Source: Microglena sp. YARC
Lineage: Eukaryota; Chlorophyta; Chlorophyceae; Chlamydomonadales; Chlamydomonadaceae
Length of the DNA stretch: 64,000 nucleotides
Direction of reading: 5' to 3'
Assembly (NCBI GenBank): GCA_022414725.1
Contig: CM039465.1
Span: forward strand, 36,880,935 to 36,944,934
In this document: piece by piece, positions 41,831 to 52,039 of the stretch
How positions within the stretch are numbered: the stretch's first letter is position 1
How the letters are laid out: the number at the start of each line of letters is the position of its first letter
Translations under genes and position numbers: made by a program
The notes under the pieces: model-generated
Told to the model about the DNA's origin: nothing
The model's database searches: none
The model's input: only the letters and a program-made list of their open reading frames with translations

Positions 41831-42099
41831 TCGTAATGCTTTCATTGAGGCATTTTCGATGGTGTCCGGCACGTTCGATTCAGGCCACAGACGAAGACGT
41901 TGTGAAGACATTTTGAGATCGGCCTGGACCCCCCTCCCTCTCCCCTTTGGGACCCCCCCAGATCTCAGCCCCCAGGCAATTTTTCACTATTTTTGACGAT
42001 TTCGGGGCCTACGACCGAATCGGAGGCGATTAATAGCATGCACCTCCCCACATACTTTTTGAACACCCCCTAGAGTTTTGTATTGCTTTTATTGAGTTT

Positions 42100-43150
42100 T
42101 TCAACTTGTTTTATTGATTGAGTTTTTGGAAGGGCAGGTGGGTCTCATGACCCAAAGAGTTATCAATAGCAGCTGAAAGAGGAACTGCAGCTGATCAATA
42201 TGATCAGCTGCAGCTGGGGGAACAGTGGGGGAACTGCAGCTGATCAATAGCAGCTGAAAGAGGAGACTAATTTCTGTCAGAAGGGCTAACGCTCAGTTAA
42301 TTTGATGGCTCCCCCCACCCACCCCTTCCCTTCCCTTCATAAATATTTCAACTTTTAATACGTGAATCAGGCTGGGTCAGAGTTTTTTTTTTTTCGTCCT
42401 TCGGAGAGCTTTGGGGGGGGGGGGGGGGGGGGGGGGGTCTGCAGAAGGGTACCTTGACACTTTTGGGGGATGGGGTCTTTCACTTTTGCTCCCTACCCCT
42501 GGGTCAGGGGGTATTTTAATTATTTCGTCCACAGGATAGCGGTTATTTTTCGTGAGGGGATTTTCACGGAAGAAGATAGGTCTGTCTACTGTTTCGTTTT
42601 GGGGCTCCACGTAACAGCTTCTAGGTAGCTCCCTTTCTCTGTCCTTGGGCGAAACCTGAAGCTAGCTAGTGTGTATGAAGCTGACATGGCAGGCATTCCG
42701 ATGCAGCTGCAAGCTTCGGGTTGACCCAGTGGCTGGCTAATGAAGCTGTTATGAGTAGCCCCCAAAATTTACAGTGGGTATGTCAACACAAAGTAGCCCA
42801 AAGTAGTGCGTGCCTGTGATTCGGGAAAGTAGCCCAAAGTAGCCCAAAGTAGTCTTAGGCAGTCCTAGTTCTATAAGCAGCTGCCATGAGAAGCCCAAGC
42901 AAGTCCTAGGCAGCGTTGCAAGCGACGCGGAAAATTGGCGGAGAGTGTTGGCAACGGAATCAAGCTGAACGAAGCCAGTTAGTTACGGAAATCAAACGGA
43001 CAATGGGGTGACCCTTGGGGCTCCCGCCCTAAAGGAAGGGCGGCTCCGTCAAACATAAAAATTGGGTCTGTCAACGAAAACCAGGAAACCAAGGGATATG
43101 TAATTAATGCCCGAAGTAGTACTTGCCTGTGATTCAGGAAAGTTAAGTCC
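42100..43150. other. Repeat-rich spacer
   Basis: Contains AGCTGATCAATA/AGCAGCTGAAAGAGGA inverted and direct repeats (42165-42270), a G run at 42413-42437, a partial foldback element at 42607-42760 (CAGCTTCTAGGTAGCTCCC ... GTGGCTGGCTAATGAAGCTG) and AAAGTAGCCC repeats. No gene seen. Confidence 0.5.
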
Positions 43151-43152
43151 AC

Positions 43153-43219
43153 CAGGGTACTACAAAGCGCACGCGGCAGCGCAATTTCGCGCATGCTTTT
43201 TGAGCCCCACTGCGCCCTG
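43153..43219. mobile_element. hAT-like miniature element, 67 bp
   Basis: Perfect 8-bp duplication AAGTCCAC (43145-43152 and 43220-43227). Starts CAGGGTACTACAAAGCGC and ends CACTGCGCCCTG. It has the same start and GCGC-rich core as family B at a third of the length. A further CCCTGAAGTCCACC follows. Confidence 0.8.
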
Positions 43220-43375
43220 AAGTCCACCCTGAAGTCCACCACTGGACTTTAATTTAAAGTAGCCCAAATCATAAACAGTGGATCTGTCAACGCAAACCAG
43301 GTACCTAAGGGATACAGAATTAATGGTGTGTCCATTTTCATGTGTAATGCAAGGAATCTAGTGTGGCCATTCCTG

Positions 43376-43428
43376 TATGTATGTATGTATGTATGTATGT
43401 ATGTATGTATGTATGTATGAATGTATGT
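43376..43428. repeat. (ATGT)n microsatellite
   Basis: About twelve GTAT repeats followed by GAATGTATGTAA. Downstream, 43500-44020 holds three ~195-bp tandem units. Each unit has GTACTGACTGATCATTCCTAA, CCCAAGCCTT and a GGTTGGGCAAGTCTC motif. Confidence 0.9.
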
Positions 43429-44129
43429 AAACAGGCCTCATTGATACGAGCACCTTGGGTGCATACCTGCTTTGTGCATTCTGTTGCACTGCCTGATCTT
43501 GTTCGCAACTTAAATGTATGTACTGACTGATCATTCCTAAACTGCACCCCCAAACCTCCAAGCCTTAGTCACCTGGCAGTCTAGAATTGCCATGATTAAT
43601 CGAGGTTGGGCAAGTCTCTTTAGCCTGATTGGCTACTCATGGACTGTAATGGACATATGGGCTTTAACTTATGTGCTGAGTACTGACTGATCATTCCTAA
43701 ACTGCATCCCTCAAATCCCAAGCCTTGCTTACCTGACAGTCTAGAGTTGGTGTGATTGTTCGAGGTTTGGCAAGTCTCGTTAGCCTCCTTGGCTGCCCAT
43801 TGACTGTAATGGACATATGGGCTTTAACTTATGTGCTGAGTACTGACTGAGCATTCCTAAATTGCACCCCCTAACCCCCAAGCCTTTCTCACCTGGCAGT
43901 CTAGAGTTGCCATGATTAATCAAGGTTGGGCAAGTCTCTTTAGCCTAATTGGCTACTTGAGGACTGTAATGGACATATGGACTGTTACCAATGTGCTGAG
44001 TACTGACTGATCATTCCTAAAATACATACATACATCCTAAAATACATACAAGGGTGTTACCCATTCTGTATCCCAGACAAATACCCAGGGCCAGGGTGGG
44101 GGGTGGCCAACGGCCACACGGGCTACCGT

Positions 44130-44510
44130 ACTAGTACATACATACATACATACATACATACATACATACATACATACATACATGCATACATACATACATA
44201 CATACATACATACATACATGCATACACACATACATACATACATACATACATACATACATACATAAATGCATGCATTCATACATACATACATACATACATA
44301 CATACATACATACATACATAAATACATACATACATACATACAAACATACATACATACATACAGACATACATACATACATACATACGTACACACATACATA
44401 CATACATACATACATACATGCATACATACATACATACATACATACATACATAAATGCATGCATTCATACATTCATACATATATACATACATACATACATA
44501 CATACATACA

Positions 44511-44541
<31 letters not shown>

Positions 44542-44635
44542 GCATTCATACATACATACATACATACATGCATACATGCATACATACATACATACATACA
44601 TTCATACATACATACATACATACATACATACACCT
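44130..44635. repeat. (ATAC)n microsatellite, about 500 bp
   Basis: Tetranucleotide array with sporadic GCATGCAT, AAATG and ATTC interruptions, ending ~35 bp before the acceptor of the exon at 44670. Tyr/Ile/His/Thr and Met/Cys/Val/Tyr frames through it are artefacts. Confidence 0.97.
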
Positions 44636-44669
44636 TAGTACATAACCATACACTCCCCACATTATATAG

Positions 44670-44778
44670 ATCCGCCAATGCATGGAAAAGATTTCCGGTA
44701 TGAGCAAGGAGGGAGTGATGGATCATTACGGTTATCCAGACATACGGATGGCGGATGCTATTAGGAACAGATCCAGAG
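44670..44778 (+). CDS. Exon of the plus-strand gene, 36 codons plus one base
   Basis: Acceptor ACATTATATAG, donor GTACGT, phase 0 in and phase 1 out. It encodes IRQCMEKISGMSKEGVMD, then HYGYPDIRMADAIRNRSR. Entry phase matches exon 39327-39428. Five downstream duplicates carry only the 3' ~55 nt and the donor. Function not recognised. Confidence 0.55.
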
Positions 44779-45579
44779 GTACGTTATCAGTCACACGTAC
44801 ACACACACACCAAAAATACATACATGGATAGGGTTGTTGATAAATATATGAATACTATGTGAATCATTACGGCTATCCAGGCATACGGATGGCGGATGCT
44901 ATTAGGAACAGATCCAGAGGTACGTTATCAGTCACACGTACACACACACACCAACAATACATACATGGATAGGGTTGTTAATAAATATATGAATACTATT
45001 TGAATCATTACGGCTATCCAGGCATACGGATGGCGGATGCTATTAGGAACAGATCCAGAGGTACGTTATCAGTCACACGTACACACACACACCAACAATA
45101 CATACATGGATAGGGTTGTTGATAAATATATGAATACTATGTGAATCATTACGGCTATCCAGGCATACGGATGGCGGATGCTATTAGGAACAGATCCAGA
45201 GGTACGTTATCAGTCACACGTACACACACACACCAACAATACATACATGGATAGGGTTGTTGATAAATATATGAATGCTATGTGAATCATTACGGCTATC
45301 CAGGCATACGGATGGCGGATGCTATTAGGAACAGATCCAGAGGTACGTTACCACTCACACACACCAATCCAAGCACACACACACACACACACACCAATCC
45401 ACACCAATCCACACACACACACAGACACACTCACACTCACACACACCAATCCACACACACACACAACAACAATAAATATATGAATGGGTGGTTGATAAAT
45501 GTATAAATTAACACGGATAATTCTGATTATCCAGACATCCAGATGGAGGACGCTGTTATGAACAGTTCCAGAGGTACGT
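44779..45579 (+). repeat. Downstream donor array of exon 44670, 141-bp period
   Basis: Donors AGAG|GTACGT occur at 44779, 44920, 45061, 45202 and 45343 (exactly 141 bp apart) and 45574. Each copy carries ATTACGGCTATCCAGGCATA, CGGATGGCGGATGCTATTAG, the donor and ~85 bp of intron with CACACGTACACACACAC. The fifth copy runs into a (CA)n at 45361-45470. Confidence 0.9.
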
Positions 45580-45796
45580 CAGGGATTTTTATTTCCGCTA
45601 CATATAGCGATCGCTAGTTTTGACCCCGTTTTAGCGAATTATCGCTATAAAAAAGTAAAAGTAATGAAAATAAAAGTAAAAATATTTTTAACCCTCAATG
45701 GCCCTGATAGCTATAGAAAGCTACAGAAAACACTGTCCCTGGAGGAGGCTTAAAACCATAAAGCTAGAAGAAACCCGTTTGAAACAAAAATCAATG
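45580..45796. mobile_element. hAT-like element, family A, inserted at a duplicated splice donor
   Basis: 8-bp perfect duplication AGGTACGT (45572-45579 and 45797-45804) flanks 217 bp. It begins CAGGGATTTTTATTTC and ends GAAACAAAAATCAATG (inverted with three mismatches). It is homologous to 35874-36099. The duplicated octamer is itself the splice donor AG|GTACGT of the sixth exon copy. Confidence 0.92.
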
Positions 45797-46234
45797 AGGT
45801 ACGTTACCACTAGGGTCGTTAATAAATATACACATATTTTGTGTAAATAAATAAACGAAGAAACAAGCAAACAAATAGAGAAGAAAAAAAATACATGAAT
45901 AAAGGTTTGAGGGTGAGCATACCCGCCAAGGCTTTGTGGGCCTGGCATGGGGTCAGGGTCTGGGGTCAGGGTGTGGGTGTGGGCCTTGGGTCAGGGGTCA
46001 GGGCATGAGGTCAGGGTGTGGGCCTGGCATGGGGTCAGGGTCCTGCAATCAGGCTTGGAAAGCTACTTGTGGCTACCAACATGCCCTCCAGAAATCTGAA
46101 AAAAACTGTCCTGGAAGAGGCCTAAAACTATACCACTTTCTGAACTGAAGACAGCATCCCTGTCCTCAACCCCATTGGCTAAATATGTGTGCAAATTATT
46201 GTTTCCTCTGCCACGTCCAAGTGCGATTACTACT

Positions 46235-46335
46235 TTCTAGGAGTGGCAACGCCATTCAAATTGATTCCTCGGTATCGCTGATTTGTGTTGGTAGACCCAC
46301 TTCCTGGGGTGAAATTCCTTTCACAACTTGAAAAC
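46235..46335. repeat. Dispersed ~100-bp repeat (ACCCACCTCCTGGGGTGAAA family)
   Basis: TTTCTAGGAGTGGCAACGCC, TTTGTGTTGGTAGACCCACT and TCCTGGGGTGAAATTCCTTT match 50785-50885 closely. Partial copies are in the introns near 7870, 8450 and 9970. Confidence 0.75.
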
Positions 46336-46494
46336 AGATGCAAATGCAGGTGCGTTATACAATAATAATAATTATTATTATTATTATTATTATTGTTATG
46401 ATTATTATTATTATTATTAAATTAAAAACGTCTGTGTTATAAAAATGTAAATGCAGGTGTGTTATACAATAATAATAATTATGATTATTATTAA

Positions 46495-46549
<55 letters not shown>

Positions 46550-46590
46550 ATTAAAAACGTCTGTGTTCTAAAAATGCAAATGCTGGTGTG
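46335..46590. repeat. Three-copy tandem unit with (ATT)n
   Basis: AAATGCAGGTGTGTTATACA, AATAATAATAATTATTATT and AAATTAAAAACGTCTGTGTT repeat about every 105 bp. The following 46640-46800 and 47280-47360 have AATAATCAAGATACATAGTT units. No gene. Confidence 0.85.
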
Positions 46591-46960
46591 TTAAGGCTCA
46601 GAGATATCCAACTAGCCTTAAGGGACTGGCCCAGCCTCGAATAATCACGATTCACAGTTACTAATAATTACTAATAATCAAGATACATAGTTACCAATAA
46701 TCGCTAATAATCAAGAAACATATTTAATAATAAGCGCAAATAATCAAGAAACATAGTTACTAATCATTACTAATAATCAAGATACCTATTGTTTTGTAGA
46801 CAGCAGCTGCTGGTCTCGTACAGGTATTGTACTGCTAGTCTCGTAGAGGTATTGTACTGCTAGTCTTGTTGAGGTTTTGTATTACAATTCGTTAGACATG
46901 AGAGGTAGCGCATCATTAAGAAGCAACGCAACTTAGGCGGCATAGTATGCCAGCGGGACA

Positions 46961-47176
46961 CCCCTTTCAGTGATATACATTGGTCCAGTGGTAGACCAAA
47001 TCACTTTGAGGATGAAGAGTCGGAGGTTCGATTCCCCCTCCGGTCGCTCTTGGCGTTGCAGATCGTTGTCAACCGCGATGGTAGCTTGTCCAATTGAGGT
47101 AGAAGACCGCTCCCTACCTGCGTACAACGGCTCCCTTAACACCACGCCCCACCAGGTGTTATCTTTACCTTTTTTT
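46961..47176 (+). mobile_element. tRNA-derived SINE
   Basis: 12-bp duplication GCCAGCGGGACA / GCCAGCTGGACA (46949-46960 and 47177-47188, one mismatch). Box A TGGTCCAGTGGTAGACC, box B GGTTCGATTCC, full body and 3' end as at 41250, then a T run. Confidence 0.92.
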
Positions 47177-47361
47177 GCCAGCTGGACAACCTACTGGCGT
47201 GGACTTAGTCACTAGCTGGCTGGTGGCCCCAGTCGCTAGCTGACAGGACAGAGTGTGCACGGGACCTCCAGCAGGTAACTGCGCTTGACACAGAATACAT
47301 AGTTACTAATAATCGCTAATAAACAAGAAACATTGTTATTAATAATCAAGATGCACAGTTT

Positions 47362-47365
47362 CTAG

Positions 47366-47399
<34 letters not shown>

Positions 47400-47725
47400 T
47401 GACCAATGGCTTTTTTCTGCTACCAGTAGCAACTGCTACCTGGGTTCCCGTTTTGGCCAAACTTCCGCTACCCTGAGAATCCCCCGCCCCCCAACCCCCC
47501 TGGGCTGGCCTGGCAGGGCCCCAACCTTGAAAGAAACCAAATCCCTACCAGAAGACCCCCTTCCTGAATCAGAAAAAAACTCTGCAACAGTTATGAGTGG
47601 ACCGTACATTTTTCAGATTTTACAGCGACATATTTAGGGTGCGGAAAATATATATATATGGACCAACTAGATAGATATATCATATATATATAGATATATC
47701 GGGTCTTTGCCTCACCCTATATATA
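47362..47725. repeat. (TA)n tracts
   Basis: TATATATA runs at 47367-47398 and 47650-47720 separated by C-rich sequence. A CCACCACCAGC tract follows at 47905-48065. No gene. Confidence 0.7.
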
Positions 47726-48174
47726 TTGCCTTTCTTTTTCTGTGGATTTGTTGGAAGACCCCTCACGGATGTTGTGGAGCAGGCTTGTCTCGGGCCAACA
47801 ATGGCCTGTTGACGACAATGTAGTGCATCATTAATTTAGTCAAACCGTGTCACTCTGTGTGAGGTTGCTGCTCAATTAATGCTGTTGGTAGGACCAGTCT
47901 GGAAACAGCCACCACCACCAGCCACCACCAGCCACCAGCAGCCACCACCCAGCCACCAGTCCGGAAACAGCCACCACCCACCACCACCACCCAGCCACCA
48001 CCACCACAACCACCACCGACACCCAGCCCCGACACCACCACCATCATCCCAGCCATCACCATACCACCACCCCTTCCTGGCTATAGATATATTGACCCAT
48101 GGCTATGAGTGGACCTTATACCATGGGCTACCGCTAAACCAAGCTATGCACCGCTACAAACTAACGGTACCCTG

Positions 48175-48250
48175 CTGCAATGCAAGCCTCATCTCTGGTG
48201 AAAAGAGGAGACGGAACATGTACAAATGTGAAACCCCTGGATATTCTCAG
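48175..48250 (+). CDS. Candidate exon end of the plus-strand gene before donor 48251
   Basis: An exon end AACCCCTGGATATTCTCAG precedes GTAAGG at 48251. Two frames are open. One reads ISGEKRRRNMYKCETPGYSQ. The other (phase 1 entry, as exon 44670 requires, from a possible acceptor GCAAG near 48190) reads SSLVKRGDGTCTNVKPLDIL. The acceptor and frame are therefore unresolved. Four downstream copies of this segment keep the donor. Confidence 0.4.
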
Positions 48251-48956
48251 GTAAGGCTATTACTAAAGGTATCTTGTTTTATTTGGGGCATGAGGTGGGA
48301 GTGGTTGGGTGTGGGTCGGGTGGGTGGGTGGGTGGGGTGGAGGGCAAGTGTCAATCTCAAAAAGAGGAGACGGAACATGTACAAATGTGAAACCCCTGGA
48401 TATTCTCAGGTAAGGCTATTACTAAAGGTATCTTGTTTTATTTGGGGCATGAGGTGGGAGTGGTTGGGTGTGGGTCGGGTGGGTGGGTGGGTGGGGTGGA
48501 GGGCAAGTGTCAATCTCAAAAAGAGGAGACGGAACATGTACAAATGTGAAACCCCTGGATACTCTCAGGTAAGGCTATTACTAAAGGTATCTTGTTTTAT
48601 TTGGGTGTGGGTCGGGTGGGTGGGTGGTGTGGGTCGGGTGGGTGGGTGGGGTGGAGGGCAAGTGTCAATCTAAAAAAGAGGAGACGGAACATGTACAAAT
48701 GTGAAACCCCTGGATACTCTCAGGTAAGGCTATTACTAAAGGTATCTTGTTTTATTTGGGGCATGAGGTGGAAGTGGTTGGGTGGGGGTCGGGTGGGTGG
48801 GGTGGGGGGCAAGTGCCAATCTTGAAAATAGGAGACGGAACATATACAAATGTGAAATCCCTGGATACTCTCAGGTAGAGCTATTACTTAAGATATATTG
48901 TTTTATTTGGGACATGAGGTGTGTGTGTGTGGGGGGGGGGGGGGGGGGGGGGGGGG
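48251..48956 (+). repeat. Downstream donor array, ~155-bp period
   Basis: TCTCAG|GTAAGGCTATTACTAAAG occurs with donors at 48251, 48410, 48569 and 48724, and as CAG|GTAGAG at 48874 (spacing 159, 159, 155, 150). Intron parts carry GGGTGGGTGGG runs, lengthening to about 26 G in the last copy. Confidence 0.9.
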
Positions 48957-49184
48957 CAAGTGTCAATCTAGTAGGTCCACATAAACACCATAAATAGTTT
49001 ATGAACAAAGTATACAAGCATATACACACTGTATAAGTACTACATGTTGTATAAGTACAACACTATACAAACCACTTATAAACACTATACAAACACTACA
49101 ACAACACTATGCCAACACCATATCAACACCATATAAACGCTGCATACAAGCATATACACACTGTATAAGTACTACATCAACACT

Positions 49185-50045
49185 ACACAAACCCCATACA
49201 AACACTATACAAACCCCATACAAACACTATACAAACCCCATACAAACCCCATACAAACCCCATACAAACCCCATACAAACACTATACAAACCCCATACAA
49301 ACCCCATACAAACCCATACAAACCTATACAAACCCCATACAAACCCCATACAAACACTATACAAACCCCATACAAACACTATACAAACCCCATACAAACA
49401 CTATACAAACCCCATACAAACCCCATACAAACCCCATACAAACCCCATACAAACACTATACAAACCCCATACAAACCCCATACAAACCCCATACAAACAC
49501 TATACAAACCCCATACAAACCCCATACAAACACTATACAAACCCCATACAAACACTATACAAACCCCATACAAACACTATACAAACCCCATACAAACACT
49601 ATACAAACCCCATACAAACACTATACAAACCCCATACAAACACTATACAAACCCCATACAAACACTATACAAACCCCATACAAACCCCATACAAACCCCA
49701 TACAAACCCCATACAAACACTATACAAACCCCATACAAACCCCATACAAACCCCATACAAACACTATACAAACCCCATACAAACACTATACAAACCCCAT
49801 ACAAACACTATACAAACCCCATACAAACCCCATACAAACACTATACAAACCCCATACAAACACTATACAAACCCCATACAAACACTATACAAACCCCATA
49901 CAAACACTATGCAAACCCCATACAAACACTATACAAACCCCATACAAACACTATACAAACCCCATACAAACACTATACAAACCCCATACAAACACTATAC
50001 AAACCCCATACAAACACTATACAAACCCCATACAAACACTATGCA
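49185..50045. repeat. 11-bp minisatellite made of two alternating words
   Basis: Nearly the whole stretch is a string of AAACCCCATAC and AAACACTATAC in varying order, about 78 words. Looser CACTATAC/ACACCATA sequence flanks it from 49020 to 50215. It breaks once at 49308-49325 and near 50045 meets GGATTTGAAAAATAAATCAC, the right end of hAT-like family A. Confidence 0.95.
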
Positions 50046-50327
50046 AACCCCGGATTTGAAAAATAAATCACTGATACAGACACTACAACAACACTATGCC
50101 AACACCATATAAACACCATATCAACACTGTATTAACACCACATAAACACTATACCAACACCATGTAAACACCATGCACACATCGTATTAACACTATAAAA
50201 ACTACATCAACACTAAATAGACGCTCAGTACCTTGTCTGTGATAATGCTTGCAGATAAGCGAAGTGGAACGTATTTACATATGGCTTGTTACATATAATG
50301 GGATTTTGTCTGTGATAATGCTTGCAG

Positions 50328-50436
50328 ATAACAGACCTGCCATGGGGCAATGCTTGGCATGGAGGGAAGTGGCAAGGGCGACCCGGACAAGACACGGGGA
50401 ACTACGACGGGCTCCTTTTGGAGTACCCTCAACTCT
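50328..50436 (+). CDS. Possible exon, low support
   Basis: GATAATGCTTGCAG precedes an open stretch. In one frame it reads ITDLPWGNAWHGGKWQGRPG, then QDTGNYDGLLLEYPQL and a stop at about 50436; a second frame is open further. The preceding ~40 nt with the acceptor (GTCTGTGATAATGCTTGCAG) are duplicated at 50235-50256, as seen at the other exons. Strand matches the vWA gene; no phase link can be proved. Confidence 0.25.
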
Positions 50437-50784
50437 AACGACAATGGCAGGGAGCTTGTCTGCCGTGGTCAATTGGTGTGGTTGGTGATAGTTCCTTTGG
50501 TTGAGGGTCGGTATCACGCAGAAATTTGTTCATCTTGCAAGGATGAGGACAGCAAAGAATGAAGCCCCACCACATGAACTGAACCACAAATCCAAAACCA
50601 CAACGGCACGTGCGCGACAACTCTTTGTAGCAATTGGAATCTTTGTAGGCACAGTTGGATTGCGGGCTCCTTTTGGCTTGAGGTGTGTGTCCCATATCTC
50701 CTCATAATATATAACGAGCGGCTGTGAGGGCCACCTGCGCACAAACAGTTGCCACCTAGCATGGAACACCCTAAGTGCGCCTAC

Positions 50785-50885
50785 TCTTTTGTAGGAGTGG
50801 CAACGCCAAACAAACTGAATCCTTGGTGTCGCTGGTTTGTGTCGGGAGACCCACCTCCTGGAGTGAAATTCCTTTCACAAGTTTA
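50785..50885. repeat. Dispersed ~100-bp repeat copy
   Basis: TTTGTAGGAGTGGCAACGCC, TCGCTGGTTTGTGTCGGGAG and ACCCACCTCCTGGAGTGAAA match 46235-46335. Confidence 0.75.
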
Positions 50886-51044
50886 AAAATCCAACTAGCA
50901 CACGACGATGGAGTGCACATTAGGGTTGTTTTGCTAATTTTGATTTCGAATTATTGCATTATTTCTCAGCCAACTCTGTGCTACTCGTCGACCCATTCCA
51001 AGTCACCCCATGTGGCATAGAAACCAGGGACCCAGGGTGCATAT

Positions 51045-51302
51045 CAGGGTAGTGCAGGACGCAGCGTCCTGCGTCGCAGGACGCAACATGGGAAGGGTCC
51101 GTTGCGTCCCAGACGCAGGTTCAGGATGTTAGTTGCGTCTCACCCAGCAGTTGATTGGCCCGCCACCACTCCATTGCCTTGAGCTACGGGTTCTGTTGAC
51201 AGCTGGACGCAGCCTAAGGACTTGATTGCGTCCCAGGACGCAACATACCGAATTGGATTGCGTCCCAGGACGCAACCCCTGGGGTCCGTTTGAAGTACCC
51301 TG
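51045..51302. mobile_element. hAT-like element, family B', GCGTCC-rich palindromic, 258 bp
   Basis: Perfect 8-bp duplication GTGCATAT (51037-51044 and 51303-51310). Begins CAGGGTAGTGCAGGACGC and ends GTTTGAAGTACCCTG. The interior is dominated by TTGCGTCC(C)AGGACGCAA palindromes, including GCGTCCTGCGTCGCAGGACG. No transposase. Confidence 0.92.
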
Positions 51303-51589
51303 GTGCATATTAAGGGTTTAGTGTGTTTTGTTTTTGTTTTTAGACTTGTTCAAAAGTCTTTGGATTCTTCTAAACAATCAATCAGGCCAGTAACATTCTC
51401 AAACCACACAGGTACTATTCAGTATGAGTGCTCGTGTGATGAATTATTCATGCATGGCCCAGGAGGTGCCAAGGCCTCGAAATTTTGCTTCGTGGCGATC
51501 GATTTGTTTTGATAATGAGGCTATGATGGCATGATTCATGGCGATGTTTTGAGCCATCTTTAGGTCATTCTGAGCTCCTCATTTGGGGG

Positions 51590-51715
51590 AGGGGGGGTGG
51601 GGTGGGGTGGCCCTAAAGAGCTATAAAAGCTATAAAACGCTGTCGTAGGAGGAGGCTTAAAACCATGCAGCTACAAAAAACCACTTGAAGACTTGAAAAA
51701 CAATCCCTGGCGGTC
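51590..51715. mobile_element. Truncated hAT-like family A copy
   Basis: CTATAAAAGCTATAAAACGC, TGTCGTAGGAGGAGGCTTAA, AACCATGCAGCTA and a right end AAAAACAATCCCTG match the right half of 35874-36099. The left end and target-site duplication were not found. Confidence 0.5.
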
Positions 51716-51925
51716 CTCGGTCGCTGGACACGTGGCGCATGGATGTAAACCCTACCCGTCCCTATAACGCCCTCGAAAGTCACTTTTCGGGTGCCTCCTA
51801 GAGTGTCACGCCCTCAATCGTCGCGCGCCTTTTGGCAGCGGTTGGATGCATAAATATCTGGAAGGCATTATTTTGCAGACTTGATTTTGATTGGCCATCT
51901 CGAGAGCCATTGTACTACCTTGGCT

Positions 51926-52022
51926 ACGGTGACTATAGCTAGTTCCGGCTTACGCTATGGTGTCCTTAACTTCACGTCCTGTGAGTAACTGTATTACACG
52001 GATGTAACAATTTCAATTTCAA
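51926..52022 (+). mobile_element. Retroposon, 97-bp 3' fragment with 13-bp duplication
   Basis: TACTACCTTGGCT occurs perfectly at 51913-51925 and 52023-52035. The insert is the 3' end of the element at 37044 (ACGGTGACTATAGCTA ... CACGTCCTGTGAGTAA ... AATTTCAATTTCAA). This fits 5' truncation during reverse transcription. Confidence 0.88.
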
Positions 52023-52039
52023 TACTACCTTGGCTGAGT

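Noticed and set aside
44037..44726. Long Tyr/Ile/His/Thr and Met/Cys/Val/Tyr repeat proteins
   Set aside because: Translation of the (ATAC)n tract; a 4-bp period without stops opens several frames on both strands.
51405..51535. Exon after CCACACAG with an open frame to a stop near 51,535
   Set aside because: The acceptor is good and one frame is open for ~40 codons, but there is no phase link, motif or duplicated junction to support it.
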